The position numbers and the translations under genes were made by a program. From Ardenticatenaceae bacterium (GTDB taxonomy: Bacteria > Chloroflexota > Anaerolineae > Promineifilales > Promineifilaceae), in contig JACKBT010000038.1 of the NCBI GenBank assembly GCA_020634415.1, positions 1 to 43,505 of the forward strand: a stretch of DNA of 43,505 nt, written 5' to 3'. This document shows, piece after piece, positions 1-9,486 of the stretch (positions within the stretch are counted from its first letter, which is position 1; each line of letters begins with the position of its first letter). The notes beneath the pieces are model-generated. The model ran no database searches. It had not been told where the DNA came from and saw only the letters and a list, made by a program, of their open reading frames with translations.

Positions 1-2
1 CA

Positions 3-998
3 CTACATTTGAGACCACTTTTGCAGCAGTTCGGCTTCGCGCTCTGGTTTTAGGCCGCCGCGCCATTGGTAGTTAAACGGCCGTGTTTGCAGCCAGGTCA
101 TTGTATCTGTCACCGTCTCCGCTAACGGTCGAAACGTCAACCCATCCCTAAACGCCTTCTCACAGTTCACCGTATCAAACCCCACCGAATCTGGCTCGGC
201 AGGAACCCAGAGCGGCATTTCCACATAGGCTCCCACCTCATTTGCCTGCAAAAAGGCATCACTCACCCACACAAAATTAGCATCACTGCCGCTGACGTTT
301 TTACAAGCAGCCAATACCTCCTGCATCGTCAGTTCATCTTGGGGGCCGGTGGCGTTGTAGGGGCCGCTCAAATTCTTTTCGACAGCGCGAATAATCCACG
401 CCGCCAGATCACGCACATCCACAATTTGCACTGGCGCATCTGGGCTGCCCGGAGCCAGCACAGTGCCACCTTTGGCCACGCGGTAGGGCCAATAAGTGAA
501 GCGATCCGACAGATCATAAGGGCCGACAATGAGACCAGCGCGAATGTGCAAAGCGCGATCCGCGCCCATAGCTTCGCTCACAGCCTGTTCGCATAACGCC
601 TTCAGCGGGCCATATGTCTCACCATTTACCTCCTCGACGGTCTTGTCCTCAATTGTGCCTACCGGCGCACTTTCATCCATGCCCACTGTGGCAAAATCGG
701 CGTAGACGGAGATGGAGGAGACGAAGGTGTAATGCTGCACGGCATCTTTCAGAAATTCGGCGGAGGCCCGCACGATGCGTGGCACATAGCCACAGGTGTC
801 AATCACCGCATCCCACTGCCGCCCTGCCAACACAGCCAGGCCGCCATCTCGATTGCCGTGCAGTTCTTCGACATCAGGAAACAGGCCCGGATTGCTTTGC
901 CCCCGATTGAATAGGGTGAGTTCATGGCCGGCGGCTAAACCGGCATCTACCAGAGCGCGTCCTAAAAAGCGTGTGCCGCCAATTATTAAAAATTTCAT
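3..998 (-). CDS. NAD-dependent epimerase/dehydratase family protein (extended SDR)
   Basis: This 331-residue protein has an N-terminal Rossmann dinucleotide site (GGTRFLG, residues 7-13). It also has the SDR catalytic Tyr-x-x-x-Lys as YGPLK (Tyr129, Lys133), with a Ser pair at 94-95 in the position of the catalytic serine. The family oxidises, reduces or epimerises nucleotide sugars or related substrates; the substrate cannot be read from sequence. I start at 998 because GGAGG lies five bases upstream of that ATG; an in-frame ATG at 1091 would add 31 residues with no Rossmann character. The stop is at bases 3-5, so the gene is complete. The nearest family resemblance is to CSP41-like and isoflavone-reductase-like bacterial epimerases. 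It is divergent from the aminopeptidase gene. Confidence 0.85.
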   Translation of the reverse strand: MKFLIIGGTRFLGRALVDAGLAAGHELTLFNRGQSNPGLFPDVEELHGNRDGGLAVLAGRQWDAVIDTCGYVPRIVRASAEFLKDAVQHYTFVSSISVYADFATVGMDESAPVGTIEDKTVEEVNGETYGPLKALCEQAVSEAMGADRALHIRAGLIVGPYDLSDRFTYWPYRVAKGGTVLAPGSPDAPVQIVDVRDLAAWIIRAVEKNLSGPYNATGPQDELTMQEVLAACKNVSGSDANFVWVSDAFLQANEVGAYVEMPLWVPAEPDSVGFDTVNCEKAFRDGLTFRPLAETVTDTMTWLQTRPFNYQWRGGLKPEREAELLQKWSQM

Positions 999-1173
999 CT
1001 GAACCTCCAAAAGTAGTGTATGGGTTTGGTGACAATCTGGGTTAATGAGTAACCGGAAGCATGAATTGCCTTGCTGCTTGCCGCTTGTCACTTGTTACTA
1101 TTATACGCTTACCGCTTTGTTTCTATGTATTTACGGGTAAAATAGGCGCATCTCTAAGGAAGGAAGCGGAGTT

Positions 1174-2670
1174 ATGAAAGTCAAAGTTGAAGAAGGCAGT
1201 ATACAGGAGCAAACGGCCGATACCCTCATTGTAAACCTATTTGATGATGTGACAACCCCCAGCGGAGCAACAGGAGCGGTGGATGCTGCCCTGAATGGCG
1301 CGATTAGCGAGTTGATTGCCAGCGGCGATTTGACGGGCAAAGCCGGTGAGATTGGTGTGTTGTATCCACGCGGGGCCGTACCGGCGACCCGTGTGTTGGT
1401 GGTTGGTTTGGGCAAACGTGAGGGCTTTGATTTGGAAGGGGTGCGTCGGGCGGCGGGTAAGGCCATCCAACGGGCGCGTGAACTCAATGCCAAACAGGTG
1501 GCTACGATTGTGCATGGGGCGGGCGTGGCTGGTTTGCCTGTAACAGCGGCGGCGCAGGCTACCGTGGAGGCTTCTTTGCTGGCTTTGTATGAGTATGATG
1601 CGCCTAAACAGGGCCGGGATGAAAATAAGAAGGCGATTGAATCGCTTACGGTGGTGGAGTTTGAGGCGGAGAAGTTGGCGGATATTGAGGCAGGGGTGCA
1701 AACGGCCGAAGCGATTGCCGCCGGGGTGATGATTGCCCGTGATCTGGTGAACATGCCGCCCAATGTAGCGACACCGACGAAGATGGCGAAAACGGCCGAA
1801 AAAATTGCCAAGCGCCACAATTTGAATATTACTGTGGGGGGGCGCAAGTGGGCCAAAGAGCATAAGATGGGCGGCTTTTTGGCGGTGGCGAAGGGTGCGG
1901 GGGAAAAGCCTAAGTTTGTTGTGTTGGAACACAATGGCGACCGAGATGATTTAGACACGATTGTGCTGGTGGGCAAGGGTATTACGTTTGATACGGGTGG
2001 CATTTCCATTAAGCCTTCCCAGTTTATGGAGGCGATGAAGTCAGATATGGGCGGCGCAGCGGCCGTTTTGGGCGCGATGGAAGCCGTTGGTGCGCTCGAT
2101 TTGCCTCTGCGCGTGATTGGCATTACCCCTTGCACCGAAAATATGCCCGATGCCAATGCTTACCGTCCCGCCGATGTGATCACCATCAGCAACGGCAAAA
2201 CAGTAGAAATCATCAGCACCGATGCCGAAGGGCGAATGGTGTTGGCCGATGGTCTGGTCTATGCCAGACAGTATGAGCCGAAGGCTGTGATTGATTTGGC
2301 GACGCTGACGGGTGCATGTCTGGTGGCGTTGGGGCAGGGCATTGCGGCTGGCTTGTTTAGTACAGACGACAGTCTGCGCGATAAACTGGTGGCGGCGGGT
2401 AATGGCAGTTTTGAGCGTGTGTGGCCTTTGCCTGTATGGGAAGAGTTTAAGCAGCTGATCAGGTCTGATGTGGCTGATATGAAAAATTCAGGCGGCCGTT
2501 TTGGGGGTGCATCTACAGCGGCAGCCTTTCTCAAAGAATTTACAGATTATCCCTGGGTACATTTGGACATTGCTGGCATGGCTCTAAGTGATAAACCGGG
2601 TGCGTATACGCCCAAAGGCGGCACGGGTTATGGTGTGCGCCTACTGGTGGAATTTTTGCGGAATTGGTAA
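1174..2670 (+). CDS. pepA: Leucyl aminopeptidase (M17, PepA)
   Basis: A 498-residue cytosolic di-zinc/manganese aminopeptidase that removes N-terminal residues, typically Leu, from peptides. The N-terminal regulatory domain spans about 1-160 and the catalytic domain about 170-498. Visible metal and catalytic positions are Lys268 and Asp273 in GKGITFDTGG, Lys280, Asp291 in SDMGG, and Asp350, Glu352 and Arg354 in STDAEGR. The family signature is usually NTDAEGR, so Ser replaces the first Asn here. A purine-rich AAGGAAGCGGAG stretch lies just upstream of the ATG. The length is normal for the family. A strong hairpin terminator follows six bases after the stop, separating it from the ligase gene. 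Confidence 0.95.
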   Translation: MKVKVEEGSIQEQTADTLIVNLFDDVTTPSGATGAVDAALNGAISELIASGDLTGKAGEIGVLYPRGAVPATRVLVVGLGKREGFDLEGVRRAAGKAIQRARELNAKQVATIVHGAGVAGLPVTAAAQATVEASLLALYEYDAPKQGRDENKKAIESLTVVEFEAEKLADIEAGVQTAEAIAAGVMIARDLVNMPPNVATPTKMAKTAEKIAKRHNLNITVGGRKWAKEHKMGGFLAVAKGAGEKPKFVVLEHNGDRDDLDTIVLVGKGITFDTGGISIKPSQFMEAMKSDMGGAAAVLGAMEAVGALDLPLRVIGITPCTENMPDANAYRPADVITISNGKTVEIISTDAEGRMVLADGLVYARQYEPKAVIDLATLTGACLVALGQGIAAGLFSTDDSLRDKLVAAGNGSFERVWPLPVWEEFKQLIRSDVADMKNSGGRFGGASTAAAFLKEFTDYPWVHLDIAGMALSDKPGAYTPKGGTGYGVRLLVEFLRNW

Positions 2671-2675
2671 TTTTT

Positions 2676-2711
2676 AGACCTGGCAGATTCTTAAATCTGC
2701 CAGGTCTTTTT
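2676..2711 (+). terminator. Rho-independent terminator after pepA
   Basis: A 13-bp perfect stem (2676-2688 with 2695-2707, arm AGACCTGGCAGAT) has a 6-base loop and is followed by a T run. Its design, a CTGG/GCAG-rich arm closing on an A/T loop, recurs at 21837 and 26216. Confidence 0.85.
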
Positions 2712-2728
2712 GATAATGGAGGCAAATG

Positions 2729-3883
2729 ATGACAGTTCCTACCCCCCCTTTGACGATGGGTGTTGAAGAAGAATATCAAATTATTGACCCTGAATCGCGT
2801 AACTTACATGCTTATATCTCTGAATTTTTGTCGCAAGACAAGCAGCGGGAGTTTAATCTGGATTTGAAGCCAGAGTTGATGCAGTCGCAGGTGGAGGTGG
2901 GAACAAATGTATGTCGCAATATCAATGAGGTGCGCCTGGAGGTGAAGCGTTTGCGCCGCTCGGTAATTCAGTTGGCGGAAGAGAATGGGGTGTGGATTGC
3001 AGCGGCTTCCACGCATCCCTTTGCCAAGTGGGAGGAGCAGTCTATTACGGAGGGGGTGCGGTATAAGGAGTTGATGGATGATATGCAGGGGGTAGCACAG
3101 CAGTTGCTTATTTTTGGGATGCACGTGCATGTGGGTTTTGGTGAGGATTTAGAATCGAAGAACCTGATGATGGATATTATGAATCAGGCGCGTTATTTTA
3201 TTCCCCATCTGTTGGCCCTTTCGACCAGTTCGCCTTTTTGGCATGGCCGTAATACGGGGTTGAAGTCGTATCGTAGTGTGATTTTTGAGGCGCTGCCGCG
3301 CACGGGGATTCCCCATTCGTTCCGCTCGTGGGCGGAGTATAAGCGGTATGAGCGGACGTTGGAGCAGGTGGGGGCTTTTGGCAAGCAGGATAAGCGGGCC
3401 AAAATTTGGTGGGATATTCGGCCGCATCCTGTGTTTGATACGTTGGAGTTTCGTATTGCGGATATTTGTACGAAGGTGGATGAGTGTATTTGTATTGCGG
3501 CTTTGTTCCAGGCTATTTGTGCTAAGCTGTTGAAGCTGCGCCGCCAAAATATGACTTGGCGCGATTATCGTCATATGCACATTTCGGAGAATAAGTGGCG
3601 TGCTGTGCGTTATGGTATTCAGGGCGAGTTGATTGATTTTGGGATTGAGGAGTCTGTGCCTTTCCATTTTTTGGCGGAGGAGTTGTTGCAGTTGGTGGAT
3701 GATGTGGTGGATGATTTGGGCAGTCGTGCGGAGGTGGAGTATGTGCGTACTATTTTGAAGAATGGTACGAGTGCGGACCGGCAGTTGGCGGTCTACCGCC
3801 AAAACGGTGGGGATGAGAACAATGAGGCGGCTTTGCAGGCGGTGGTGGATAATTTGGTGGCGGAGACGAAGGAAGGGCTTTAG
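2729..3883 (+). CDS. Carboxylate-amine ligase, GCS2 / YbdK family
   Basis: A 384-residue ATP-dependent ligase of the glutamate-cysteine ligase 2 family. Its N-terminus GVEEEYQIID is the hallmark glutamate/Mg-binding start of this fold, and HVHVGF near residue 130 is the second conserved block. Members join an amino-acid carboxylate to an amine; some make gamma-glutamylcysteine, but many YbdK-type members have undefined substrates. Two consecutive ATGs lie at 2726 and 2729. GGAGG at 2718-2722 is better spaced for 2729, so I use that; the alternative adds one Met. The coding strand is strikingly G/T-rich and C-poor throughout, with no exact ACGGCCGT copy. The pepA terminator lies between this gene and pepA, so it may have its own promoter or depend on read-through. 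Confidence 0.88.
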   Translation: MTVPTPPLTMGVEEEYQIIDPESRNLHAYISEFLSQDKQREFNLDLKPELMQSQVEVGTNVCRNINEVRLEVKRLRRSVIQLAEENGVWIAAASTHPFAKWEEQSITEGVRYKELMDDMQGVAQQLLIFGMHVHVGFGEDLESKNLMMDIMNQARYFIPHLLALSTSSPFWHGRNTGLKSYRSVIFEALPRTGIPHSFRSWAEYKRYERTLEQVGAFGKQDKRAKIWWDIRPHPVFDTLEFRIADICTKVDECICIAALFQAICAKLLKLRRQNMTWRDYRHMHISENKWRAVRYGIQGELIDFGIEESVPFHFLAEELLQLVDDVVDDLGSRAEVEYVRTILKNGTSADRQLAVYRQNGGDENNEAALQAVVDNLVAETKEGL

Positions 3884-3921
3884 CTGGTGATGGGTAATCG
3901 TCTGTTGTTAACTTAGCGATT

Positions 3922-3951
3922 TTGGAGACTGGGGACTAGAGACTGATTTGC
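3922..3951. repeat. Iterated-word element, half copy (GGAGACT / GGGACTAGAGACT)
   Basis: The 164-bp gap between the ligase and the glycosyltransferase starts with GGAGACTGGGGACTAG followed by AGACTGATT. These are the same 7-nt words as the palindromic elements at 11999, 23833, 29084 and 34528, but no complementary arm follows. It looks like a single arm of that family. Confidence 0.6.
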
Positions 3952-4013
3952 CTGGTCTTCGGTCTTTTGCTGAACAGTGAAGCTATTTGTGAAAGATTAC
4001 ATAATATTTAGGT

Positions 4014-4040
4014 GAAGCCGAGTTGATGGGACTCGGCTTC
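4014..4040. repeat. Hairpin immediately upstream of the glycosyltransferase start
   Basis: A perfect 10-bp stem, GAAGCCGAGT (4014-4023) with ACTCGGCTTC (4031-4040), has a 7-base loop and ends seven bases before the ATG at 4048. There is no T run and no visible Shine-Dalgarno sequence. It could be a weak terminator or could modulate translation initiation. Confidence 0.5.
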
Positions 4041-4047
4041 TTGGTTT

Positions 4048-4935
4048 ATGGGTATGGGTTTGTCTGTTGTGGTGGTTTTGCCGACTTATAATCGTGCGGG
4101 GGTGCTGGGACGAGCGGTTGATAGTGTGTTGGGGCAGACGTGGACTGATTTTGAGTTGATTGTGGTAGATGATGGCTCGACGGATGAAACGGCCGATCTG
4201 CTGCAAACTTATGATGATGGCCGCTTACGGGTTATTCGTCATGCGTATAACCGGGGGGTGGCGGCGGCGCGGAATACGGGCATTCTTGCCAGTAGGTCGG
4301 ATTGGGTGGCGTTTATTGATAGTGATGATGAGTGGCTGCCTTATAAGCTCGAACGGCAGATGAGGGTGGCGGAGGGGATGCAGGAGGGGGAAACGGCCGT
4401 TCTCTATTCAGCGTTGGTGCGGGTGCAGAACGGCCGTAAAAGCCGATTCCCGCAGCAGGGGGCCAGGGGGTATGTGCACACTGAGTTGGTGGGTGGCAAT
4501 CTGATGGCGGCTTCGACGGCGTTGGTGCGCCGCGACTGTTTGGCCCGTGAGGAGCAGTTTGATGAGCGGCTGCGCTGTCTGGTGGATTGGGAGTTATGGC
4601 TGCGCCTTTCGCGCTTTTATCATTTTGGCTTTATGGATGAGCCGTTGGTGACGGCGCATGTTTTGCCGGATGGGGTGAGTGGGGAGGATGCGGCTGTTTT
4701 GGAGGCGTTGCAGTATATTGTGGACAAACATGAAGCGTCGTTTAGCCAGGATAGGAAGCAGTTGGCGCATTATTATTTTTTGATTGGCAATCATTTGTGT
4801 ATGAATGGGGGGATGGGAAACGGCCGTCGTTATTTGGAACGGGCTATAAAAGCCGACTCGTACCAGCCGAGGTATCGGCTGGCACGAGTGGTGTCGTTTT
4901 TGGGGCGAGGGGTGTATGGAAGGGTGTGGGGGTAG
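4048..4935 (+). CDS. Glycosyltransferase family 2
   Basis: A 295-residue GT-A fold inverting glycosyltransferase. The nucleotide-sugar binding start VVVVLPTYNRA is at 7-17, VVDDGSTDE at 39-47, RNTG at 75-78 and the metal-binding DSDDEW at 91-96. Such enzymes transfer a sugar from UDP- or GDP-sugar to cell-surface polysaccharide or lipid acceptors; the acceptor here is unknown. The start could be 4048 or the in-frame ATG at 4054; neither has a clear ribosome-binding site, and a hairpin (4014-4040) abuts it. The 3' end carries three ACGGCCGT copies and an internal 15-bp inverted repeat (4856-4870 with 4875-4889, one mismatch). It ends ten bases from the convergent GNAT gene. No other polysaccharide genes are adjacent, so it is an orphan. 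Confidence 0.9.
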   Translation: MGMGLSVVVVLPTYNRAGVLGRAVDSVLGQTWTDFELIVVDDGSTDETADLLQTYDDGRLRVIRHAYNRGVAAARNTGILASRSDWVAFIDSDDEWLPYKLERQMRVAEGMQEGETAVLYSALVRVQNGRKSRFPQQGARGYVHTELVGGNLMAASTALVRRDCLAREEQFDERLRCLVDWELWLRLSRFYHFGFMDEPLVTAHVLPDGVSGEDAAVLEALQYIVDKHEASFSQDRKQLAHYYFLIGNHLCMNGGMGNGRRYLERAIKADSYQPRYRLARVVSFLGRGVYGRVWG

Positions 4936-4945
4936 GGCGTGATGC

Positions 4946-6055
4946 TCACTTGGCGCTTTGTATCCGTTCTATAAGCTCCTGCCATTGGGGTAAATGGTGG
5001 AGGATGGCTAGGTGACGGCCGTTTTCCATTGAGGATAAATCATTAAAACCAGCCGCAACTGCTTTGTTTAAGTGGGCGATGGCCTTGTCCGGTTCACCCA
5101 GCCCCGCCCAGGCGGACGCAGCTAAAAACTCCCCATATTGCACCAGCATCGCCTTGTCCGACGTGACCATTTGTTGGGTTACAGCATGGACTTGTTCAAA
5201 ATCATCGGCATCCAGATGGCTCCAGGCCAGATTGATGAGGTAGCTGATCTTGGGGAAGATGAGCATGTACTCCATTGGTTCATGGAGTAGGGGTAAGTTA
5301 AGTTTTTGGGCGGCGCGGACGGAGGGGATGTTACTGGCTGCGACATTCCAATCAATCTGCTGCAAGCCGTGTGCCAGCCCGTAGGTGATGGTGGCAGCGG
5401 ATGTGGCAAGCGCCAGGCCGCGACGACGATAGGCGGATTCTGTTACCAGTCGGATTTCGCCTACAGTACCGATGATGAAGTCTATGACAGACCAGGCGGT
5501 GATGATACGGCCGTTTACCGCCACAAATCCAAACGCCACCTCATCCGGCACCTCAGCCTCCCGCCGCAAAACCAAAACCTTCTGCACATCGTCCGGTAGT
5601 TCACCCTCTACTATATCCACAATAGATTCGTCAATGAAATGCAGTTCAAAGCCATCTGGCAAGGAGAGTGTGGGTGCTATGTAGGCAGGTGTTGCCACAT
5701 AGAGGCAGCGGGGCATGGGGATGGGCTGGCGGTCGGCAACCAACTCTGGCAATACCTTTAACCAGGTTGGCGCGGGGTCTACAAAAAAGAGCACACGTCT
5801 ATCTTCCCCAATCAGCTTTTTGTCGGCTAGTTCTGCTTGCAAAGCGGCATTAAATGCCTCATTAGCCGCATCGCCCAGGAGATGACACCAGGCATCTTTG
5901 ATAATTAACGCGCTTTGGGGCGAGGCTGGCTCATCCACAATGACCTTGCCCGGATATTTGCCAGTTAAAATCGCTTCACAATAGAGTGGGGGCGGTTCGC
6001 CTTGAAACAATTTTCGGACAGAAGCATATTGCTCTGGTTGGAGTTGTTGCAGCAT
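4946..6055 (-). CDS. GNAT family N-acetyltransferase with C-terminal TPR-like end-of-group domain
   Basis: A 369-residue protein. Residues about 115-270 form a GNAT fold: the acetyl-CoA pyrophosphate loop is seen as YRRRGLA (209-215) preceded by the beta-4 strand EIRLVTES, then the Asn-containing AASNIPSVRAAQKLN helix (239-253). Residues about 275-369 resemble a TPR end-of-group module (an AHLNKAVAAGF helix). The closest known type is the GNAT_acetyltran group, whose substrates are mostly unknown. The gene starts 17 bases after the M24 peptidase stop, so the two are probably co-transcribed. The Shine-Dalgarno is weak. Confidence 0.82.
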   Translation of the reverse strand: MLQQLQPEQYASVRKLFQGEPPPLYCEAILTGKYPGKVIVDEPASPQSALIIKDAWCHLLGDAANEAFNAALQAELADKKLIGEDRRVLFFVDPAPTWLKVLPELVADRQPIPMPRCLYVATPAYIAPTLSLPDGFELHFIDESIVDIVEGELPDDVQKVLVLRREAEVPDEVAFGFVAVNGRIITAWSVIDFIIGTVGEIRLVTESAYRRRGLALATSAATITYGLAHGLQQIDWNVAASNIPSVRAAQKLNLPLLHEPMEYMLIFPKISYLINLAWSHLDADDFEQVHAVTQQMVTSDKAMLVQYGEFLAASAWAGLGEPDKAIAHLNKAVAAGFNDLSSMENGRHLAILHHLPQWQELIERIQSAK

Positions 6056-6072
6056 GATAGATTTGCTCTTGC

Positions 6073-7260
6073 CTACCCGCGAATATACCGCAGTTCTTCT
6101 TGAGGCGTACTCAGATACTCCACCCCACTTTCTGTTACCAGCACATCCTCTTCCAGGCTCATGATGCCGCGATTGGGGACGACAACGTGCAGTTCTAACG
6201 TAAACACGTTGCCCACTTCCACCAGCATGTCACAAATGCCAGCATATCTTTCCCAGCGCGGCCCCAAAACGGTGGCTCCATCGTGGGCCGAACGGCCGAG
6301 TAGATGCCCCAAACCGTGCATATACTCAGGATAGCCATTGTCCACAATGAACTCCCTTGCCACCTCATCCACCTGCCAGCCAGGAACACCGGGGCGCAAG
6401 GCGCGTTCACCCGCTTTGATGGCCTCGCGCACCACCATGAAGGCCCGCTGCACATCGGGCGGGGCTTCGGTTTCACCATCATCCAGCACATACCACATGC
6501 GCTGTAGGTCGGAGCAGTACTCGGCTTGCTTTACACCTAAATCGAGGTGCAGCGTGTGCCCTTTTTCTAACACCACATCCCCCGGCGCGGCGTGACCGAC
6601 GGCCGAATTCGGCCCACAAGTTACAATGGGGTTGAAAGGCTTGGGCCAGGCGTAGCCTAAACCCATCTCATCAACGCGCTTATGGACAAAATCGGCGATT
6701 TGGCGTTGGGTCATGCCCGGTTTGGCAAAGGCTTCAACTTCATCAAAGAGCATTTGGGTGGTGGCGATGGCCTGTTTCATGCGCTCGATTTCGGTCTGGC
6801 TTTTGCGGCCGCGCAGGGCGGCGATGATTTTTTCGGCAGGGATGAGGCGGTGGCTGTACTCATCACCTAAGATGGTGAGTAGGGTACGGTACATGCCGTA
6901 GCTGAGGCCATCAGCGGCGACATCGCTTTCGGAGTAGTTGATGGCGATGGTGCGGGGGTTGAGTTTGTGGAGAACGGCCGTTAACGCCGCCGCAATGCCC
7001 TCATGGTACGTCACCACTTCGTAGGTTCCTAATGCCTCCACATTGGCCCCATCATAATAGCCGACAACGGCCGTATGCTGCCCCGTGCGGCTGACGATAA
7101 AAGCCGAATGCCAGGTGAAGTCCAACCCGGCAATCAACTCTAACGCCGGATCGGGCTGCATGGATGTCTCGCGCACGAAGGTAAGCCAGACATCGGTGTC
7201 GAATTCATTTAATATTTGTGTGGCTTGCGCCAGTTTTTCTTGGATTAGTTGGTTGGTCAT
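6073..7260 (-). CDS. M24 family metallopeptidase (Xaa-Pro aminopeptidase/creatinase type)
   Basis: A 395-residue pita-bread fold enzyme, with an N-terminal creatinase-like domain at about 1-150 and the M24 domain at 155-385. The five metal ligands are visible: Asp240 in HLDLGV, Asp251 in CSDLQR, His319 in HGLGHLLG, Glu356 in LELHVV and Glu371 in SLEEDV. Such enzymes release an N-terminal residue before proline, or act as prolidases or creatinases; the exact specificity is not readable. The start codon directly follows an iterated GGTAATT repeat (7261-7292), which occupies the place where a ribosome-binding site would lie. No good Shine-Dalgarno is left. Downstream GNAT is probably in the same transcript. 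Confidence 0.9.
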   Translation of the reverse strand: MTNQLIQEKLAQATQILNEFDTDVWLTFVRETSMQPDPALELIAGLDFTWHSAFIVSRTGQHTAVVGYYDGANVEALGTYEVVTYHEGIAAALTAVLHKLNPRTIAINYSESDVAADGLSYGMYRTLLTILGDEYSHRLIPAEKIIAALRGRKSQTEIERMKQAIATTQMLFDEVEAFAKPGMTQRQIADFVHKRVDEMGLGYAWPKPFNPIVTCGPNSAVGHAAPGDVVLEKGHTLHLDLGVKQAEYCSDLQRMWYVLDDGETEAPPDVQRAFMVVREAIKAGERALRPGVPGWQVDEVAREFIVDNGYPEYMHGLGHLLGRSAHDGATVLGPRWERYAGICDMLVEVGNVFTLELHVVVPNRGIMSLEEDVLVTESGVEYLSTPQEELRYIRG

Positions 7261-7292
7261 AGGTAATTGGGTAATTGGGTAATAGGTAATTT
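7261..7292. repeat. Iterated GGTAATT/GGGTAATT word element
   Basis: GGTAATTGGGTAATTGGG and a further AATAGGTAATT abut the start codon of the M24 peptidase at 7260. The same words recur as inverted arms at 22953-22996 and 38027-38105. Here only one arm is present. Confidence 0.7.
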
Positions 7293-7333
7293 TGGCCCAA
7301 GTTTATAGGGAATGTCTGGGGTGTCAAACGGCC

Positions 7334-9418
7334 TCAGCGTAATCCCTCAACGAGATAGACGTTTACATGCTGGGCAACCCCTTTGAAGGATTGGTCAGGG
7401 ATCGTGGCAACTTGAATATTATCTTTGATGACATCGTATGTGGTCTGGCTGATGATAATCTGCCCTGGCAGGGCCAGGCTGCAAATGCGTGCGCCCAGGT
7501 TGACGGTGCGGCCAATGGCGGTGTAATCGGTGCGCTGGGGCGACCCCATTTCGCCCACAATGACCTCGCCAGTGGCAATGCCGATGCCAATGGGGGCAGT
7601 ATCAATGCCCCGTTCTTGCTGCCATCGGGCCATGAGGGCGCGATGGGCGGCTTGCATTTCCAGGCTGGTTTGCACGGCACGCAGGGCATGATCGGGTTGG
7701 GAGAAGGGTGCGCCAAACAAGGCCATGACTTCATCACCCACAAATTTGTCGAGTGTGCCTTCGTGGGCCAGGATAACGGCCGTCATCGCACTCAAATATT
7801 CATTAATAAACTCCACCAGCACATCTGCTTCCAACCGTTCCCCCAGCCGTGTCGAGCCGCGCAAATCGGCATATAGCACCGTTAGCTCAATCTTTTCACC
7901 CTTCAAAATATCTACATCGGGCGCGGCCAACAGCCGCTCCATCACCCGCTGATCTACCGAGCGGCCCAACACCCGCCGCAGCTTTCGCTTCTCCTGAATC
8001 TCAAAAATGGCAGTGTCAATTTGCGCCCCCACAGCCCGCAGCAAGCGGCTGTCGCCGTTGGTGAAGCCCCGTGTGCCGCTCATGGCTACCCCCAACACAC
8101 CAATTATCTTGTCGTTGAGGATGAGTGGCAGACACATGGCGGCGCAGGGTTCTGGTGTGGTCTCCTGATGGCGCACGAGTTGCGCCTGCCGTTTAGCCTC
8201 CTCGACGGCTCGCTCAATTGCCAGATATTGCCCCGAATGTTCCGACAAGCCAGAGGGGAAGACGGCTCGCACTTCGGCCTGGGACTCGGTGCGGTCGTAA
8301 AGCACGGCAAAACCGGTCTCTGCCTGGATAATTTGCAGGATTTCTTTGAGGACGCGATCCAGCATTTCATCGAGGGGTAAGTCCATATCACGGATGTGGT
8401 CAATGCGGTAAATGGTGTCGAGTTCTTTGGTGGCTAACTGCTGTTTTTGGTGGGTATGGGCCTGCATGATGACGGAATCTATCTGGTTTTCGGCCGTTTG
8501 CAGCAGTTGGATGTCTTCGGGAAGGAACGGCCGTTTCCGGGCCAACAACAACGCCCCCAAACGCTGATCTTCTGCCACCATAACGGGCACAGCCGCCACT
8601 TGCCAGTCAGCCGCCGCTGGCCCTAACACCGCGCTTCCCTCCCAAATGGTCACATCCGGCAAATTCATGATCCGTCGGCCCAATTCGGCCGTCAAAAAAC
8701 GGTCCATCTGCCCAAAGCGCCGACTGCGATCATTAGCGGCACGGAGTTCTACATAGCCCGTCTCCCAATCCCGCACAAACAGCACCGACAACTCTGTCTC
8801 ACATACGTTGGCTAACAGACCCACGGTGGCGGAATACATGATGTTGGGTTCACTGTTTTCGTCGCGGATGTTATCTATGGCCTCCATCAAGGCCAGTTCG
8901 CGCTGGCGCTGCTGCGCCTGGCTGAGGGCCGCCTGCCGCATTCGGTAGGCATACCCTTGCACGATGGCCGAATCAATCTGATCTTCGGCCGTTTCTATCA
9001 ATTCGACATCTTGTGCGGTAAAGGGGTCGTTACGGATGAGCAGGATGGCCCCCAGGCGTTTGTTTGCCCCCATGATGATGGGGGCGGCCAGGAGGTTTTG
9101 GGGGGTGTGGGGGAGGGGCAGGGAAACGGCCGTTGGCAAATCCCCCACTTGTGCTAACAGGTCGGCCGCAATGTGCTGCTGCCACTGCTGCGGATCATGT
9201 GCTGCTTCCAACGAGAACGTCTGGGCCGATTCATGCAGCAAATATAACAAACAGCTTGCCGCATCAAACTCCTCTGTCAAACAATCCGCAATCGCCGCCA
9301 ACATGGCTGCAGGTTCCGGGAACGTATCACGGATATCATCAATGGCCTGCACCAGGGCCAATTTTTTCTGGGCTAACTCCAGAGCATTTTGTAAGGTTTG
9401 CACATCTTCCAACTTCAT
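7334..9418 (-). CDS. Triple-GAF class III adenylate/guanylate cyclase
   Basis: A 694-residue cytosolic signalling enzyme. Three GAF-like sensor repeats occupy roughly residues 15-155, 175-320 and 340-490; linking helices in each carry an 'IDxIRD' start, suggesting internal duplication. The catalytic domain starts near 513. Metal ligands are Asp518 (LYADLRGST) and Asp562 (FVGDEVMALFG). Substrate-base contacts are the Lys558 and Asp631 (TDYTAIG) positions, which favour ATP over GTP. Asn640 and Arg644 (VNLGAR) are the transition-state residues. It should therefore be active, probably making cAMP. I use the ATG at 9418 because GGGAGGTG lies six bases upstream; an ATG at 9454 adds 12 residues. It follows parB by 68 bases on the same strand. 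No transmembrane segment is seen. Confidence 0.88.
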   Translation of the reverse strand: MKLEDVQTLQNALELAQKKLALVQAIDDIRDTFPEPAAMLAAIADCLTEEFDAASCLLYLLHESAQTFSLEAAHDPQQWQQHIAADLLAQVGDLPTAVSLPLPHTPQNLLAAPIIMGANKRLGAILLIRNDPFTAQDVELIETAEDQIDSAIVQGYAYRMRQAALSQAQQRQRELALMEAIDNIRDENSEPNIMYSATVGLLANVCETELSVLFVRDWETGYVELRAANDRSRRFGQMDRFLTAELGRRIMNLPDVTIWEGSAVLGPAAADWQVAAVPVMVAEDQRLGALLLARKRPFLPEDIQLLQTAENQIDSVIMQAHTHQKQQLATKELDTIYRIDHIRDMDLPLDEMLDRVLKEILQIIQAETGFAVLYDRTESQAEVRAVFPSGLSEHSGQYLAIERAVEEAKRQAQLVRHQETTPEPCAAMCLPLILNDKIIGVLGVAMSGTRGFTNGDSRLLRAVGAQIDTAIFEIQEKRKLRRVLGRSVDQRVMERLLAAPDVDILKGEKIELTVLYADLRGSTRLGERLEADVLVEFINEYLSAMTAVILAHEGTLDKFVGDEVMALFGAPFSQPDHALRAVQTSLEMQAAHRALMARWQQERGIDTAPIGIGIATGEVIVGEMGSPQRTDYTAIGRTVNLGARICSLALPGQIIISQTTYDVIKDNIQVATIPDQSFKGVAQHVNVYLVEGLR

Positions 9419-9486
9419 TGCTTTCACCTCCCTACTGGGTGGCAAAAAAGCCAATCTGGTCTGGCAAACTACACGAGATTAGCTTG